Source of the DNA: Sphingomonas sp.
Lineage (GTDB): Bacteria > Pseudomonadota > Alphaproteobacteria > Sphingomonadales > Sphingomonadaceae
Direction of reading: 5' to 3'
DNA: 44,215 nucleotides
NCBI GenBank assembly: GCA_003248865.1
Contig: QFPK01000023.1
Location: 1-44,215, forward strand
A program made the translations under genes and the position numbers. The notes under the pieces were generated by a model. That model made no database searches. It saw only the letters and a list, made by a program, of their open reading frames with translations, and was not told the DNA's origin. Of the stretch, positions 15,971 to 23,904 are shown piece after piece. Positions within the stretch are counted from its first letter, which is position 1. Each line of letters opens with the position of its first letter.

Positions 15971-16846
15971 CTAGTCTAATGCCTTGATGATCGCGGAAAA
16001 GTCGAGCCCGCCCTGCCCATCCGCCGCGAAGGCCTCATACAGCTCCAGCGCCCGCGCGCCCATCGGTGTGCTGGCATAGGCGCCGTTGGCGGCCTCCGCC
16101 GCCAGCCGCAGGTCCTTCAGCATCAGGTTGACGGCAAAGCCGCCCTGATAGCCGCGATCCGCCGGCGTTTCCGGCCCCACGCCGGGCACCGGGCAATAGC
16201 TCGTCATCGACCAGCACTGCCCGGACGAGACCGAGGCGATGTCGTAGAAACGCTTCGGGTCCAGGCCCAGCTTGCCCGCGAGCACGAAGGCCTCGCCTGT
16301 TGCGATCATCGAGGCGCCGAGCAGCATGTTGTTGCAGATCTTCGCCGTCTGCCCCGCCCCGCCGTCGCCGGCGTGGATCACCGCCTTGCCCATGGCTTCC
16401 AATATGGGCTTCGCGCGCGTGAAGCCCTCGTCCCTTCCGCCCACCATGAAGGTCAGCGTGCCCGCGTTCGCCGCCGCGATCCCGCCGGAAACCGGCGCAT
16501 CGACAGCGACATAGCCCTTGGCGGCGGCTTCGGCGCCCAGCGCCTTGGCGGTGGCGACATCGATGGTGGAACAGTCGATCAGCAAGGTGCCGGGTGCTGC
16601 CTTGCCGAACACGCTGTCGCGATAGACCCCCGCCACATGGCTGCCGGCGGGCAGCATGGTGACGATGATCTCGGCCCCTGCGATCGCGGCGTCGGCGGAC
16701 GGCGCGGGCGTGCAGCCCGCCGCCTCCGCCTTGGCAAGCGCATCAGCGGAGAGGTCATAAGCGCGGACGGTGAAGCCCTTTGCGGCCAGGTTGGCGGCCA
16801 TGCCGCCCCCCATGTTGCCGAGCCCGATGAAGGCGATCGTGGTCAT
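15971..16846 (-). CDS. mmsB: 3-hydroxyisobutyrate dehydrogenase
   Basis: MmsB oxidises 3-hydroxyisobutyrate to methylmalonate semialdehyde with NAD+ in valine degradation. The 291 residues show the N-terminal dinucleotide-binding motif FIGLGNMGGGMAANL, the substrate-binding segment DAPVSGGIAAANAGTLTFMVGG, and the catalytic lysine in GGAGQTAKICNNMLL (near residue 169). The C-terminal all-helical domain is complete (KDLRLAAEAA). It follows mmsA by 5 bases on the same strand, so its product is the next enzyme's substrate. Related tartronate semialdehyde reductases share the fold, but the neighbour supports the valine role. Confidence 0.94.
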   Translation of the reverse strand: MTTIAFIGLGNMGGGMAANLAAKGFTVRAYDLSADALAKAEAAGCTPAPSADAAIAGAEIIVTMLPAGSHVAGVYRDSVFGKAAPGTLLIDCSTIDVATAKALGAEAAAKGYVAVDAPVSGGIAAANAGTLTFMVGGRDEGFTRAKPILEAMGKAVIHAGDGGAGQTAKICNNMLLGASMIATGEAFVLAGKLGLDPKRFYDIASVSSGQCWSMTSYCPVPGVGPETPADRGYQGGFAVNLMLKDLRLAAEAANGAYASTPMGARALELYEAFAADGQGGLDFSAIIKALD

Positions 16847-16851
16847 GGCGA

Positions 16852-18348
16852 TCAGCCCATCGTCGGGATGACGAAGCTGTTGCCGCCATCCGCGCTGCCG
16901 TCAGGCCATTTCTGCGTGATCGTCTTCACCTTCGTCCAGAAGCGCACACCTTCCGTGCCGTGCTGGTTATGATCCCCGAAGGCGGAGCGCTTCCAGCCGC
17001 CGAAGCTGTGATAGGCGACCGGCACCGGGATCGGCACGTTGATCCCCACCATCCCCACATTCACCCGCGCGGCGAATTCGCGCGCGGCATGGCCGTTGCG
17101 GGTGAACAGCGCGACGCCATTGCCATATTGATGCTGGCTGGGCAGCGCGATGGCGTCCTCGAAGGTCTCCGCCCGCACGATCTGCAGCACGGGGCCGAAG
17201 ATCTCTTCCTTGTAGCTCGCCATCGACGGGGTCACATGGTCGAACAAAGTTGGGCCGATGAAGAAGCCTTTCTCATGGCCCTGAAGCTCAAAACCCCGGC
17301 CATCGACCACCAGTTCAGCGCCTTCGTCGATGCCGGTTTGGATCCACCCTTCCACCCGCGCCTTGTGGGCGCCGTTAATGACGGGGCCGTAATCGGCATC
17401 CGGGTCCGTCGAGATGCCCACCCGCAGCTTGGCGATGGCTTTCACCATCCGCTCGCGCAGCTCGTCGGCGGTCGCCTTGCCCACCGGCACCACCACCGGC
17501 AGCGCCATGCAGCGCTCTCCGGCGGAACCAAAGGCGGCCCCCGCCAGATCGGAGACGACCTGATCCAGATCGGCGTCGGGCATCACGATGCCATGGTTCT
17601 TGGCGCCGCCCATCGCCTGCACGCGCTTCCCCGCCGCGACGCCGCGCGAGTAGACATAGTGCGCGATGTCGGACGAACCGACGAAGCTGACGGCGGAAAT
17701 GGCGGGATGGTCCAGGATGGCGTCCACCATCTCCTTGTCGCCATGCACCACCTGCAGGATGCCCTCGGGCGCGCCCGCTTCGCGCAGCAGTTCGGCCAGC
17801 CGCACCGGCACCGACGGATCGCGTTCGGAGGGCTTCAGGATGAAGGCATTCCCGCAGGCAATGGCTACGCCGAACATCCACATCGGAATCATGGCGGGAA
17901 AGTTGAAGGGTGTGATCCCCGCGCCGATACCCATCGGCACGCGCGTGGACAGCACATCGATCCCCGGGCCCGCGCCCTGGGTATATTCACCCTTCATAAG
18001 ATGGGGCACGCCGCAGGCGAATTCGATCACGTCCAGCCCGCGCTGGATGTCGCCTTTCGCATCCGCGATGACCTTGCCATGTTCGCTGGAAAGCAGGTGC
18101 GCCAGCTCGTCCATATTCTGTTCCACCAGCGCCTTGAACGCGAACATCACCCGCGCGCGCCGCTGCGGGTTGGTTGCAGCCCAGCCCGGCTGCGCGGCCT
18201 GTGCTGCGGCCACTGCTGCGCCCAGCAGCGCGGCGTCGCCCAGCGGCACACGCGCCTGAACCGTGCCGGCATTGGGATCATAGACATCGCCGAAGCGACC
18301 CGAGGCGGTGAGGGCGCCGCCGGCTGTGAAATGGTCGATCTGCTTCAT
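16852..18348 (-). CDS. mmsA: Methylmalonate-semialdehyde dehydrogenase (CoA-acylating)
   Basis: MmsA converts methylmalonate semialdehyde plus CoA and NAD+ to propionyl-CoA, completing the valine branch. The 498-residue length is standard. Evidence includes the N-terminal segment GDVYDPNAGTVQARVPL, the family motif ITPFNFPAMIPMWMFGVAIA, the NAD-binding region VSFVGSSDIAHYVY, and the catalytic cysteine in GSAGERCMALP (Cys280). The C-terminal HSFGGWKRSAFGDHNQHG is characteristic of the methylmalonate-semialdehyde subfamily. The ribosome binding site GGAG lies 7 bases before the ATG. The gene is the first of the mmsA-mmsB pair and is divergent from a LysR regulator. Confidence 0.95.
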   Translation of the reverse strand: MKQIDHFTAGGALTASGRFGDVYDPNAGTVQARVPLGDAALLGAAVAAAQAAQPGWAATNPQRRARVMFAFKALVEQNMDELAHLLSSEHGKVIADAKGDIQRGLDVIEFACGVPHLMKGEYTQGAGPGIDVLSTRVPMGIGAGITPFNFPAMIPMWMFGVAIACGNAFILKPSERDPSVPVRLAELLREAGAPEGILQVVHGDKEMVDAILDHPAISAVSFVGSSDIAHYVYSRGVAAGKRVQAMGGAKNHGIVMPDADLDQVVSDLAGAAFGSAGERCMALPVVVPVGKATADELRERMVKAIAKLRVGISTDPDADYGPVINGAHKARVEGWIQTGIDEGAELVVDGRGFELQGHEKGFFIGPTLFDHVTPSMASYKEEIFGPVLQIVRAETFEDAIALPSQHQYGNGVALFTRNGHAAREFAARVNVGMVGINVPIPVPVAYHSFGGWKRSAFGDHNQHGTEGVRFWTKVKTITQKWPDGSADGGNSFVIPTMG

Positions 18349-18409
18349 ATCAATGCTCCGTCTCGATCAGTGGCGGCGCCTTCTGAACCTTCCAGTCATC
18401 GCCGTGAAG

Positions 18410-18446
18410 AATGCAATCTTGCAATACTGCTTTGCATTAATGCAAA
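18410..18446. promoter_or_regulatory. Candidate LysR operator between mmsA and the regulator
   Basis: TTTGCATTAATGCAAA (18431-18446) is a perfect 16-base palindrome ending 8 bases before the LysR-type gene. Two further TGCAA-containing half sites, ATGCAAT (18410-18416) and TTGCAAT (18419-18425), lie next to it towards mmsA. The arrangement matches an autoregulated LysR-type divergent promoter with a strong site and activation half-sites. Binding is inferred, not shown. Confidence 0.6.
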
Positions 18447-18454
18447 ATAGGGTC

Positions 18455-19342
18455 ATGAATTGGGATGATCTGCGCATCTTTCTTGCGGTCGCGCGGGCAG
18501 GACGGCTGGAACTTGCCGGGCAGGCCGCCCGGGTGGATTCCAGCACAGTGTCCCGCCGTGTCGCCCGGCTGGAAACGGAGCTGGGGGTGGCATTGTTCCA
18601 GCATGGACGCAACGGCCATCAGCTTACGCAGGAAGGTGTGCGGCTGATGCGCCATGCCGAGGAGGCCGAGCGTGCGGCGCTAGCCGCCCGCGACCTGTTG
18701 ACGGGCAGCGAAGGCCGAATCCGCGTCAGCGTGTCGGAAGGCTTCGGCACCTGGGTGATCGCGCGCCGCCTCAGCGACTTTCATGCCCGCCATCCCGGGA
18801 TCGCCGTAGAGCTGGTCGCCTCCGCCGGCTTCCTCAGCCCCTCGCGCCGGGAGGCCGATCTCGCCGTGATGCTGGCCCGGCCGACGCGTGGACCGCTGAT
18901 CGCACGCCGGCTGACGGATTATGGGCTGGGGCTGTATGGCGCACCCGCCTATCTCGCCGCAGCAGGCACGCCCGCCGATGTGGACGCACTGAAAGGGCAT
19001 GCGCTGGTCGGCTATGTGCCGGACCTGATCTATTCTGATGAGCTGCGCTACCATCAGGATTTCGCCCCCGGGCTGGAAGCAAAGCTGTGCAGCAATAATA
19101 TTGGCGCGCAGGCGGCTATGGTGGAGGCTGGGGCCGGGATTGGGATCCTGCCGCATTTCATCGCCCGGCAGATACCTGCGCTGTTGCCCGTGCTGACAGC
19201 CAGTGTCGATATCCGCCGCACCTTCTGGCTGGTGGCGCACCGTGATGCCCGGCGGCTGGCGCGTGTCGACGCCTTCATTCGCTGGCTGGTGAATCTCGCC
19301 GCCACCGATCCGCTGCTGCAACGGAAAACGGCTGAAAGCTGA
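18455..19342 (+). CDS. LysR-family transcriptional regulator, probably of mmsAB
   Basis: The 295-residue protein has the N-terminal LysR winged helix (MNWDDLRIFLAVARAGRL, then AARVDSSTVSRRVARLE as recognition helix region, residues 1-60) and the substrate-binding domain of two periplasmic-binding-like lobes. The ATG at 18455 is chosen because it places the helix-turn-helix at the true N-terminus; the frame remains open upstream into the mmsA promoter. The divergent layout with a shared 106-base intergenic region suggests control of mmsAB, and perhaps of the acyl-CoA dehydrogenase downstream. Pseudomonas uses an AraC-type regulator (MmsR) for this operon, so a LysR protein would be a different solution. 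The inducer is unknown. Confidence 0.88.
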   Translation: MNWDDLRIFLAVARAGRLELAGQAARVDSSTVSRRVARLETELGVALFQHGRNGHQLTQEGVRLMRHAEEAERAALAARDLLTGSEGRIRVSVSEGFGTWVIARRLSDFHARHPGIAVELVASAGFLSPSRREADLAVMLARPTRGPLIARRLTDYGLGLYGAPAYLAAAGTPADVDALKGHALVGYVPDLIYSDELRYHQDFAPGLEAKLCSNNIGAQAAMVEAGAGIGILPHFIARQIPALLPVLTASVDIRRTFWLVAHRDARRLARVDAFIRWLVNLAATDPLLQRKTAES

Positions 19343-19404
19343 TTGAAGCGCGAATTGGCGACGGCGGGCGCCCTCGATAAGCCGGAACGCGAAAGGGAGT
19401 ATGT

Positions 19405-21024
19405 ATGTCGAGCCTGAAGCCGCTGGCGCAGCTGGAAACCCATGAAGTCTTCAACCAGGCGCCGCCGATGGAGGATCGCAACCTCTATCTGGACGATCTG
19501 CCGCTGCAGGGTGCCGTGGCGAAGGCGGGCGGTGCGGCCCATGCCCCCCGGCTGGAAGCGCTGGGCGCGCGGGTCGGTTCCGCCGAGGTTATCGACTGGG
19601 GGGTGGAGGCGAACCGCCAGACCCCGGTTCTGGAGACGTTCGACCGCTTCGGCCACCGCATAGACGAAGTGCGCTTCCACCCGGCCTATCACCAGCTGAT
19701 GGCGCTGGGGCTGGACAGCGGATTTGCCTCGGTTGCCTGGAATGATCAGCCCGCCGGGCATGTGGCGCACGGCGCCATCCTGTTCCTGCAGGGGCAGGCG
19801 GATTCAGGCACCATCTGCCCCATGACCATGACCTATGCCGCCGTTCCCGCGTTGCAGGTGGAACCAAAGGTCGCGGATGTCTGGGTGCCGCGCATCCGGG
19901 CCGGGCGCTATGACGGCGCAGCGCGCCCGGCGGCGGAAAAGGCCGGTGTCACCATCGGCATGGCGATGACGGAGAAGCAGGGCGGCTCGGACGTGCGCGC
20001 CAACAGCACGAAGGCGGAAGCCGTCGGCGACGACTGGTTCCGCCTGACCGGCCACAAATGGTTCTGCTCCGCGCCGATGTGCGACGCCTTCCTGACACTC
20101 GCCTACACGGATGTCGGCCTCACCTGCTTCCTTGTGCCGCGCTGGCTGCCAAGCGGAGAGCGCAACGCCGGGTTCCGCGTGATGCGGCTGAAGGACAAGC
20201 TGGGGGACCGTTCCAACGCCTCGTCCGAAATCGAATATCATGGCGCGCTGGCGCAACGGCTGGGGCCGGAGGGGCGCGGCGTTTCCACCATCATCCAGAT
20301 GGTGCAGCACACGCGGCTGGATTGCGTGCTCGGCTCCGCACAGCAGATGCGGGCCAGCCTGTCGCAGGCGGTGTGGCACACAGCGCACCGCTCCGCCTTC
20401 CAGCGCCGGCTGATCGACCAGCCCGCGATGGCGGGCGTGCTGGCGGACCTCGCGGTGGAAAGCGAAGCGGCGACCAGCATCGGGTTCCGGCTGGCGAAGG
20501 CCTTCGATGCCGACGAGCCGCTGGCCCGGCTGCTGACGCCGATCGCCAAATATTGGGTCTGCAAGCGCACCCCGGGCTTCGTTTATGAAGCGATGGAGTG
20601 CCTGGGCGGCGCCGGATACATCGAGACCGGGCCGATGGCGCGCATCTTCCGGCAATCGCCGCTGAACGCGATCTGGGAAGGTTCGGGCAATGTCATCGCG
20701 CTGGACGTGCTGCGCGCCATGGCGCGCGAGCCCGAAGGCGTGGAGGCGATGGCGGACTGGCTGAAGGCGCAAGCCGGGCGCAACGCCAGCTATGACCGGT
20801 TCATTGGCAGCCTTGATTTCAGCCGCATCACCGAAGCGAATGCCCGGCTGTTCGTGGAACGGCTGGCGCTGGCGGCGCAGGCGGCGACCCTGCTGGAATG
20901 GGAAAGCCCGGTGGCCGATGCCTTCTGCGCGTTGCGGCTGGAAGGCCGCGGCAATGCCTATGGCGCCTATGACAGCGCCATCGACACCCGCGCGATCCTG
21001 GAGCGGGCACTTCCGGTCGGCTGA
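19405..21024 (+). CDS. AidB-like acyl-CoA dehydrogenase
   Basis: The protein belongs to the acyl-CoA dehydrogenase superfamily, FAD-dependent enzymes that introduce an alpha-beta double bond into acyl-CoA thioesters. The 539-residue length and the N-terminal extension ETHEVFNQAPPMEDRNLY are typical of the AidB subgroup, in which E. coli AidB is linked to alkylation stress. Signatures are AMTEKQGGSDVRANSTKA (FAD/substrate binding), GHKWFCSAPMCDAFL, and the C-terminal ECLGGAGYIETGPMARIFRQ and IWEGSGNVIALDVLRA. It follows the LysR gene by 62 bases with AAGGGAG as ribosome binding site. Its true substrate, such as isobutyryl-CoA or isovaleryl-CoA, cannot be read from sequence; the context favours branched-chain acids. 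Confidence 0.88.
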   Translation: MSSLKPLAQLETHEVFNQAPPMEDRNLYLDDLPLQGAVAKAGGAAHAPRLEALGARVGSAEVIDWGVEANRQTPVLETFDRFGHRIDEVRFHPAYHQLMALGLDSGFASVAWNDQPAGHVAHGAILFLQGQADSGTICPMTMTYAAVPALQVEPKVADVWVPRIRAGRYDGAARPAAEKAGVTIGMAMTEKQGGSDVRANSTKAEAVGDDWFRLTGHKWFCSAPMCDAFLTLAYTDVGLTCFLVPRWLPSGERNAGFRVMRLKDKLGDRSNASSEIEYHGALAQRLGPEGRGVSTIIQMVQHTRLDCVLGSAQQMRASLSQAVWHTAHRSAFQRRLIDQPAMAGVLADLAVESEAATSIGFRLAKAFDADEPLARLLTPIAKYWVCKRTPGFVYEAMECLGGAGYIETGPMARIFRQSPLNAIWEGSGNVIALDVLRAMAREPEGVEAMADWLKAQAGRNASYDRFIGSLDFSRITEANARLFVERLALAAQAATLLEWESPVADAFCALRLEGRGNAYGAYDSAIDTRAILERALPVG

Positions 21025-21080
21025 GGCTTTACGTCTGCCGAGGCTTTACGGGGGATGCCGGGCGTGAAAGTCTGGCCGCC

Positions 21081-21506
21081 ATGCTCAGCCTTCACGACTT
21101 TCTTCCCTATCGCCTCTCCATCGCCTCCAACGCGGTGTCGGATCGGGTGGCCCATGTCTATCAGGCGCGCTTCGGGCTGAAGATCCCGGAGTGGCGGGTG
21201 ATCGCCGTGGTGGCGGAACAGGGCCACACCACCCAGGCCGGGCTGGTCGCCGCGACCCAGATGGACAAGATGACGATCTCCCGAGCGGTGGTGGCACTGG
21301 TGGAGCGCGGCCTGCTGGCCCGCACCGAGGCGGCCGACCGGCGCACGCTGGAACTGGCGCTGACGGCCGAGGGCAAGGCGCTGCATACGGAAATCGCACC
21401 GCTGGCGCTGGGCATCGAGGCGGAGTTGCTGGCGGGCTTCAGCGAAGCCGAACGCACGCAGTTGCTGGCGCTGCTGGGCCGGCTGGAGGCTTGCGCCAAA
21501 CCGTAA
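21081..21506 (+). CDS. MarR-family transcriptional regulator, probably of the homogentisate operon
   Basis: The 141-residue protein has the dimerising N-terminal helix (LSLHDFLPYRLSIASNAVSDR), a winged helix (TTQAGLVAATQMDKMTISRAVVALVERGLL) and the MarR wing DRRTLELALTAEGKALH. It lies directly upstream of hpd, hmgA and fahA on the same strand; the 44-base gap to hpd contains an inverted repeat that could be its operator. Such repressors commonly respond to an aromatic intermediate, here perhaps homogentisate or 4-hydroxyphenylpyruvate, but that is inference. Two 11-base direct repeats, GAGGCTTTACG at 21023 and 21040, lie in its own upstream region. Confidence 0.88.
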   Translation: MLSLHDFLPYRLSIASNAVSDRVAHVYQARFGLKIPEWRVIAVVAEQGHTTQAGLVAATQMDKMTISRAVVALVERGLLARTEAADRRTLELALTAEGKALHTEIAPLALGIEAELLAGFSEAERTQLLALLGRLEACAKP

Positions 21507-21516
21507 CAACGGTTAC
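21503..21516. promoter_or_regulatory. Candidate operator before hpd
   Basis: GTAAC-AACG-GTTAC is a 5-bp-arm inverted repeat that overlaps the stop codon of the MarR gene and lies 34 bases before the hpd start. A second inverted pair, TCCCCA (21521-21526) and TGGGGA (21537-21542), follows it. Its location suggests binding by the adjacent MarR protein; function is untested. Confidence 0.4.
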
Positions 21517-21550
21517 ATTATCCCCATTGCAGAGATTGGGGAGAGACAAG

Positions 21551-22642
21551 ATGGCGACCGCCGTTCGCGAAGCTGTGACGGATGCGAATTTCATGGGGCT
21601 CGACGGGTTCGAGTTCGTGGAATTCACCGGCCCTGAGCCGGAGAAGCTGGGCAAGCTGTTCGAGATGCTGGGCTTTACCCATGTGGCGACCCACCGCAGC
21701 AAGGATGTCCGCCGCTATGCCCAGGGCGATATCAACTTCCTGCTGAACTTTGAGCCCGAGGGCCAGGTGGCCGAATTCCGCGCCCATCGCGGTCCCAGCG
21801 CCAATGCGCTGGCGTTCCGCGTAAAGGATGCGCGCCATGCCTTTGCAGAGGCCGTGAAGCGCGGCGCGGAGCCCGTGACCGGCAAGCTGGGGCCGATGGA
21901 ACTGAACATCCCGGCCATCAAGGGCATCGGCGGCGCGAACCTCTATCTGGTGGACCGTTACGGCGCCGAGGAAATCTATGACGTGGATTTCGTGGCCGTG
22001 CCCGGCGCCACCCGCACAGACCGCGATGCCGGGCTGCACACGCTGGATCATCTGACCCACAATGTGGGGCGCGGCGACATGGCGCACTGGGCCAATTATT
22101 ACGAACGCATCTTCGGCTTCCGCGAGATTCGCTACTTCGACATCAAGGGCAAGACGACAGGCCTGTTTTCCAAGGCGATGACCGCGCCCGATGACAAGAT
22201 CCGCATCCCGCTGAACGAAAGCCAGGACGAGAACAGTCAGATCGAGGAATTCCTGCGCGCCTATAATGGCGAGGGCATCCAGCATATCGCGCTGGCGACC
22301 GACGACATCTTCCGGACGGTGGACCAGCTGAAGGCCAATGGTGTGGCCTTCCAGGACAGCCCCGACACCTATTTCGACCTGATCGACAAGCGCCTGCCCG
22401 GCCACGGCCATGACGTGGAGGAAATGCGCAAACGCCGAATCCTGATCGACGGCGCGCCGGAAACCGGCGGCGGGCTGCTGCTGCAGATCTTCACCGAGAA
22501 TATGGTGGGGCCGATCTTCTTCGAGATCATCCAGCGCAAGGGCAATGACGGCTTCGGCGAAGGCAATTTCCAGGCGCTGTTCGAAAGCCTGGAGCTGGAC
22601 CAGATCCGCCGGGGGGTGATCCCGGCGGGCATGCGCTCGTGA
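21551..22642 (+). CDS. hpd: 4-hydroxyphenylpyruvate dioxygenase
   Basis: Hpd converts 4-hydroxyphenylpyruvate to homogentisate with Fe(II) and O2, in phenylalanine and tyrosine degradation. The ATG at 21551 gives 363 residues, the normal bacterial length; the frame remains open upstream into the MarR gene. Two vicinal-oxygen-chelate domains are present. The iron ligands are seen in LDHLTHNV (His), GEGIQHIALATDD (His) and FFEIIQRKG (Glu). The C-terminal EGNFQALFESLELDQIRRG is the gating helix of the family. Its stop overlaps the GTG start of hmgA (GTGA), so the pair is translationally coupled. Confidence 0.97.
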   Translation: MATAVREAVTDANFMGLDGFEFVEFTGPEPEKLGKLFEMLGFTHVATHRSKDVRRYAQGDINFLLNFEPEGQVAEFRAHRGPSANALAFRVKDARHAFAEAVKRGAEPVTGKLGPMELNIPAIKGIGGANLYLVDRYGAEEIYDVDFVAVPGATRTDRDAGLHTLDHLTHNVGRGDMAHWANYYERIFGFREIRYFDIKGKTTGLFSKAMTAPDDKIRIPLNESQDENSQIEEFLRAYNGEGIQHIALATDDIFRTVDQLKANGVAFQDSPDTYFDLIDKRLPGHGHDVEEMRKRRILIDGAPETGGGLLLQIFTENMVGPIFFEIIQRKGNDGFGEGNFQALFESLELDQIRRGVIPAGMRS

Positions 22643-23904
22643 GCCTGACGGGCTTCGGCGGCGAGCTCCAGTCCGAAAGCATAGCCGGCACGCTGCCGGT
22701 CGGGCGGAACTCGCCGCAGCGGCCGGCGCGGGGGCTCTATGCCGAGCAGCTGTCGGGCACGGCCTTCACGGCGCCCCGGCACGAGAACCGGCGCAGCTGG
22801 CTCTATCGCCGCACCCCCAGCGCCGTGCACGGCGAGTGTCGGCCGCTGCCCCATGGCGGCATCACCGCGCCGCCGTTCGCGGACGGGCTGCTGAGCCCCA
22901 ACCGCCTGCGGTGGGATCCCGTTCCCATGCAGGACGGCGACTGGCTGGACGGGCTGGTCACGCTGGCGGGCAACGGCTCGGCGGAAGAGGGAACGGGCGT
23001 GTCGGTGCATCTCTATGCCTGCAACCGCCCGATGACCGGCCGCGCCTTCAGCAGCTCCGACGGCGAGTTGCTGATCGTGCCGCAGCAGGGCGAGCTGGCC
23101 ATCGCCACCGAATTCGGCCAGCTGCGTGTGCCGCCGGGCCATGTCGCGCTGGTCCCGCGCGGCGTGAAGCTGCGGGTTGATGTGGCCGGCCCGTCGCGCG
23201 GCTATGTCCTTGAAAACCATGGCGCCCTGTTCCGCCTGCCCGATCTGGGGCCGATCGGCGCCAACGGGTTGGCCGGCCCCCGCGATTTCGAAGCGCCCGC
23301 CGCCGCGACCGAACCCGACGCCCCCACGCAATCGGTGGTGAAGCTGGGCGGGCAGCTGTGGGAAACCGCCCTCCCCCATTCCCCCTTCGACGTGGTCGCC
23401 TGGCACGGAAACCTGCTGCCGTGGGTCTATGACCTCGCCCGGTTCAACGCCATCGGCACCGTCAGCTTCGATCACCCCGATCCGTCGATCTTCACCGTGC
23501 TGACCTCGCCATCGGGCGCAGCCGGTGTCGCCAACTGCGATTTCGTGATCTTCCCGCCGCGCTGGATGGTGGCGGAAAGCACCTTCCGCCCCCCATGGTT
23601 CCACCGCAATGTGATGAGCGAATATATGGGCCTGATCTCGGGCGAATATGACGCGAAGGAAGGCGGCGGCTTCGTGCCGGGCGGGGGATCGCTCCACAAC
23701 CGCATGTCCGCGCACGGCCCGGACGCCGCGAGCTGGGAAAAGGCCTCCCACGCTGAGCTGGCACCGATGAAGCTGGACAATGGCCTTGCCTTCATGTTCG
23801 AGACCGTCCGCCCCTTCCGGCTGACTCGGGCCGCGACGGAGGCGACATGGCTGCAGGCCGGTTACGACCGGGTCTGGCAGGGTTTTCCAAAGGGCGGCGA
23901 ATGA
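22639..23904 (+). CDS. hmgA: Homogentisate 1,2-dioxygenase
   Basis: HmgA opens the homogentisate ring to 4-maleylacetoacetate with Fe(II). The 421 residues fit the family (about 430). Motifs are the N-terminal GFGGELQSESIAGTLPVGRN, the iron-binding region WFHRNVMSEYMGLI (His and Glu ligands) and the third ligand in SLHNRMSAHGPD. The start is GTG 22639, overlapping the hpd stop by 4 bases. The stop overlaps the fahA ATG in the same manner. The next enzyme, maleylacetoacetate isomerase, is missing between hmgA and fahA and must be elsewhere, or isomerisation proceeds with a thiol. Confidence 0.97.
   Translation: MSLTGFGGELQSESIAGTLPVGRNSPQRPARGLYAEQLSGTAFTAPRHENRRSWLYRRTPSAVHGECRPLPHGGITAPPFADGLLSPNRLRWDPVPMQDGDWLDGLVTLAGNGSAEEGTGVSVHLYACNRPMTGRAFSSSDGELLIVPQQGELAIATEFGQLRVPPGHVALVPRGVKLRVDVAGPSRGYVLENHGALFRLPDLGPIGANGLAGPRDFEAPAAATEPDAPTQSVVKLGGQLWETALPHSPFDVVAWHGNLLPWVYDLARFNAIGTVSFDHPDPSIFTVLTSPSGAAGVANCDFVIFPPRWMVAESTFRPPWFHRNVMSEYMGLISGEYDAKEGGGFVPGGGSLHNRMSAHGPDAASWEKASHAELAPMKLDNGLAFMFETVRPFRLTRAATEATWLQAGYDRVWQGFPKGGE

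Noticed and set aside
16960..18450. Plus-strand open frame of 496 codons opposite mmsA
   Set aside because: It is His/Arg/Gly-rich without a fold signature; mmsA on the other strand is complete.
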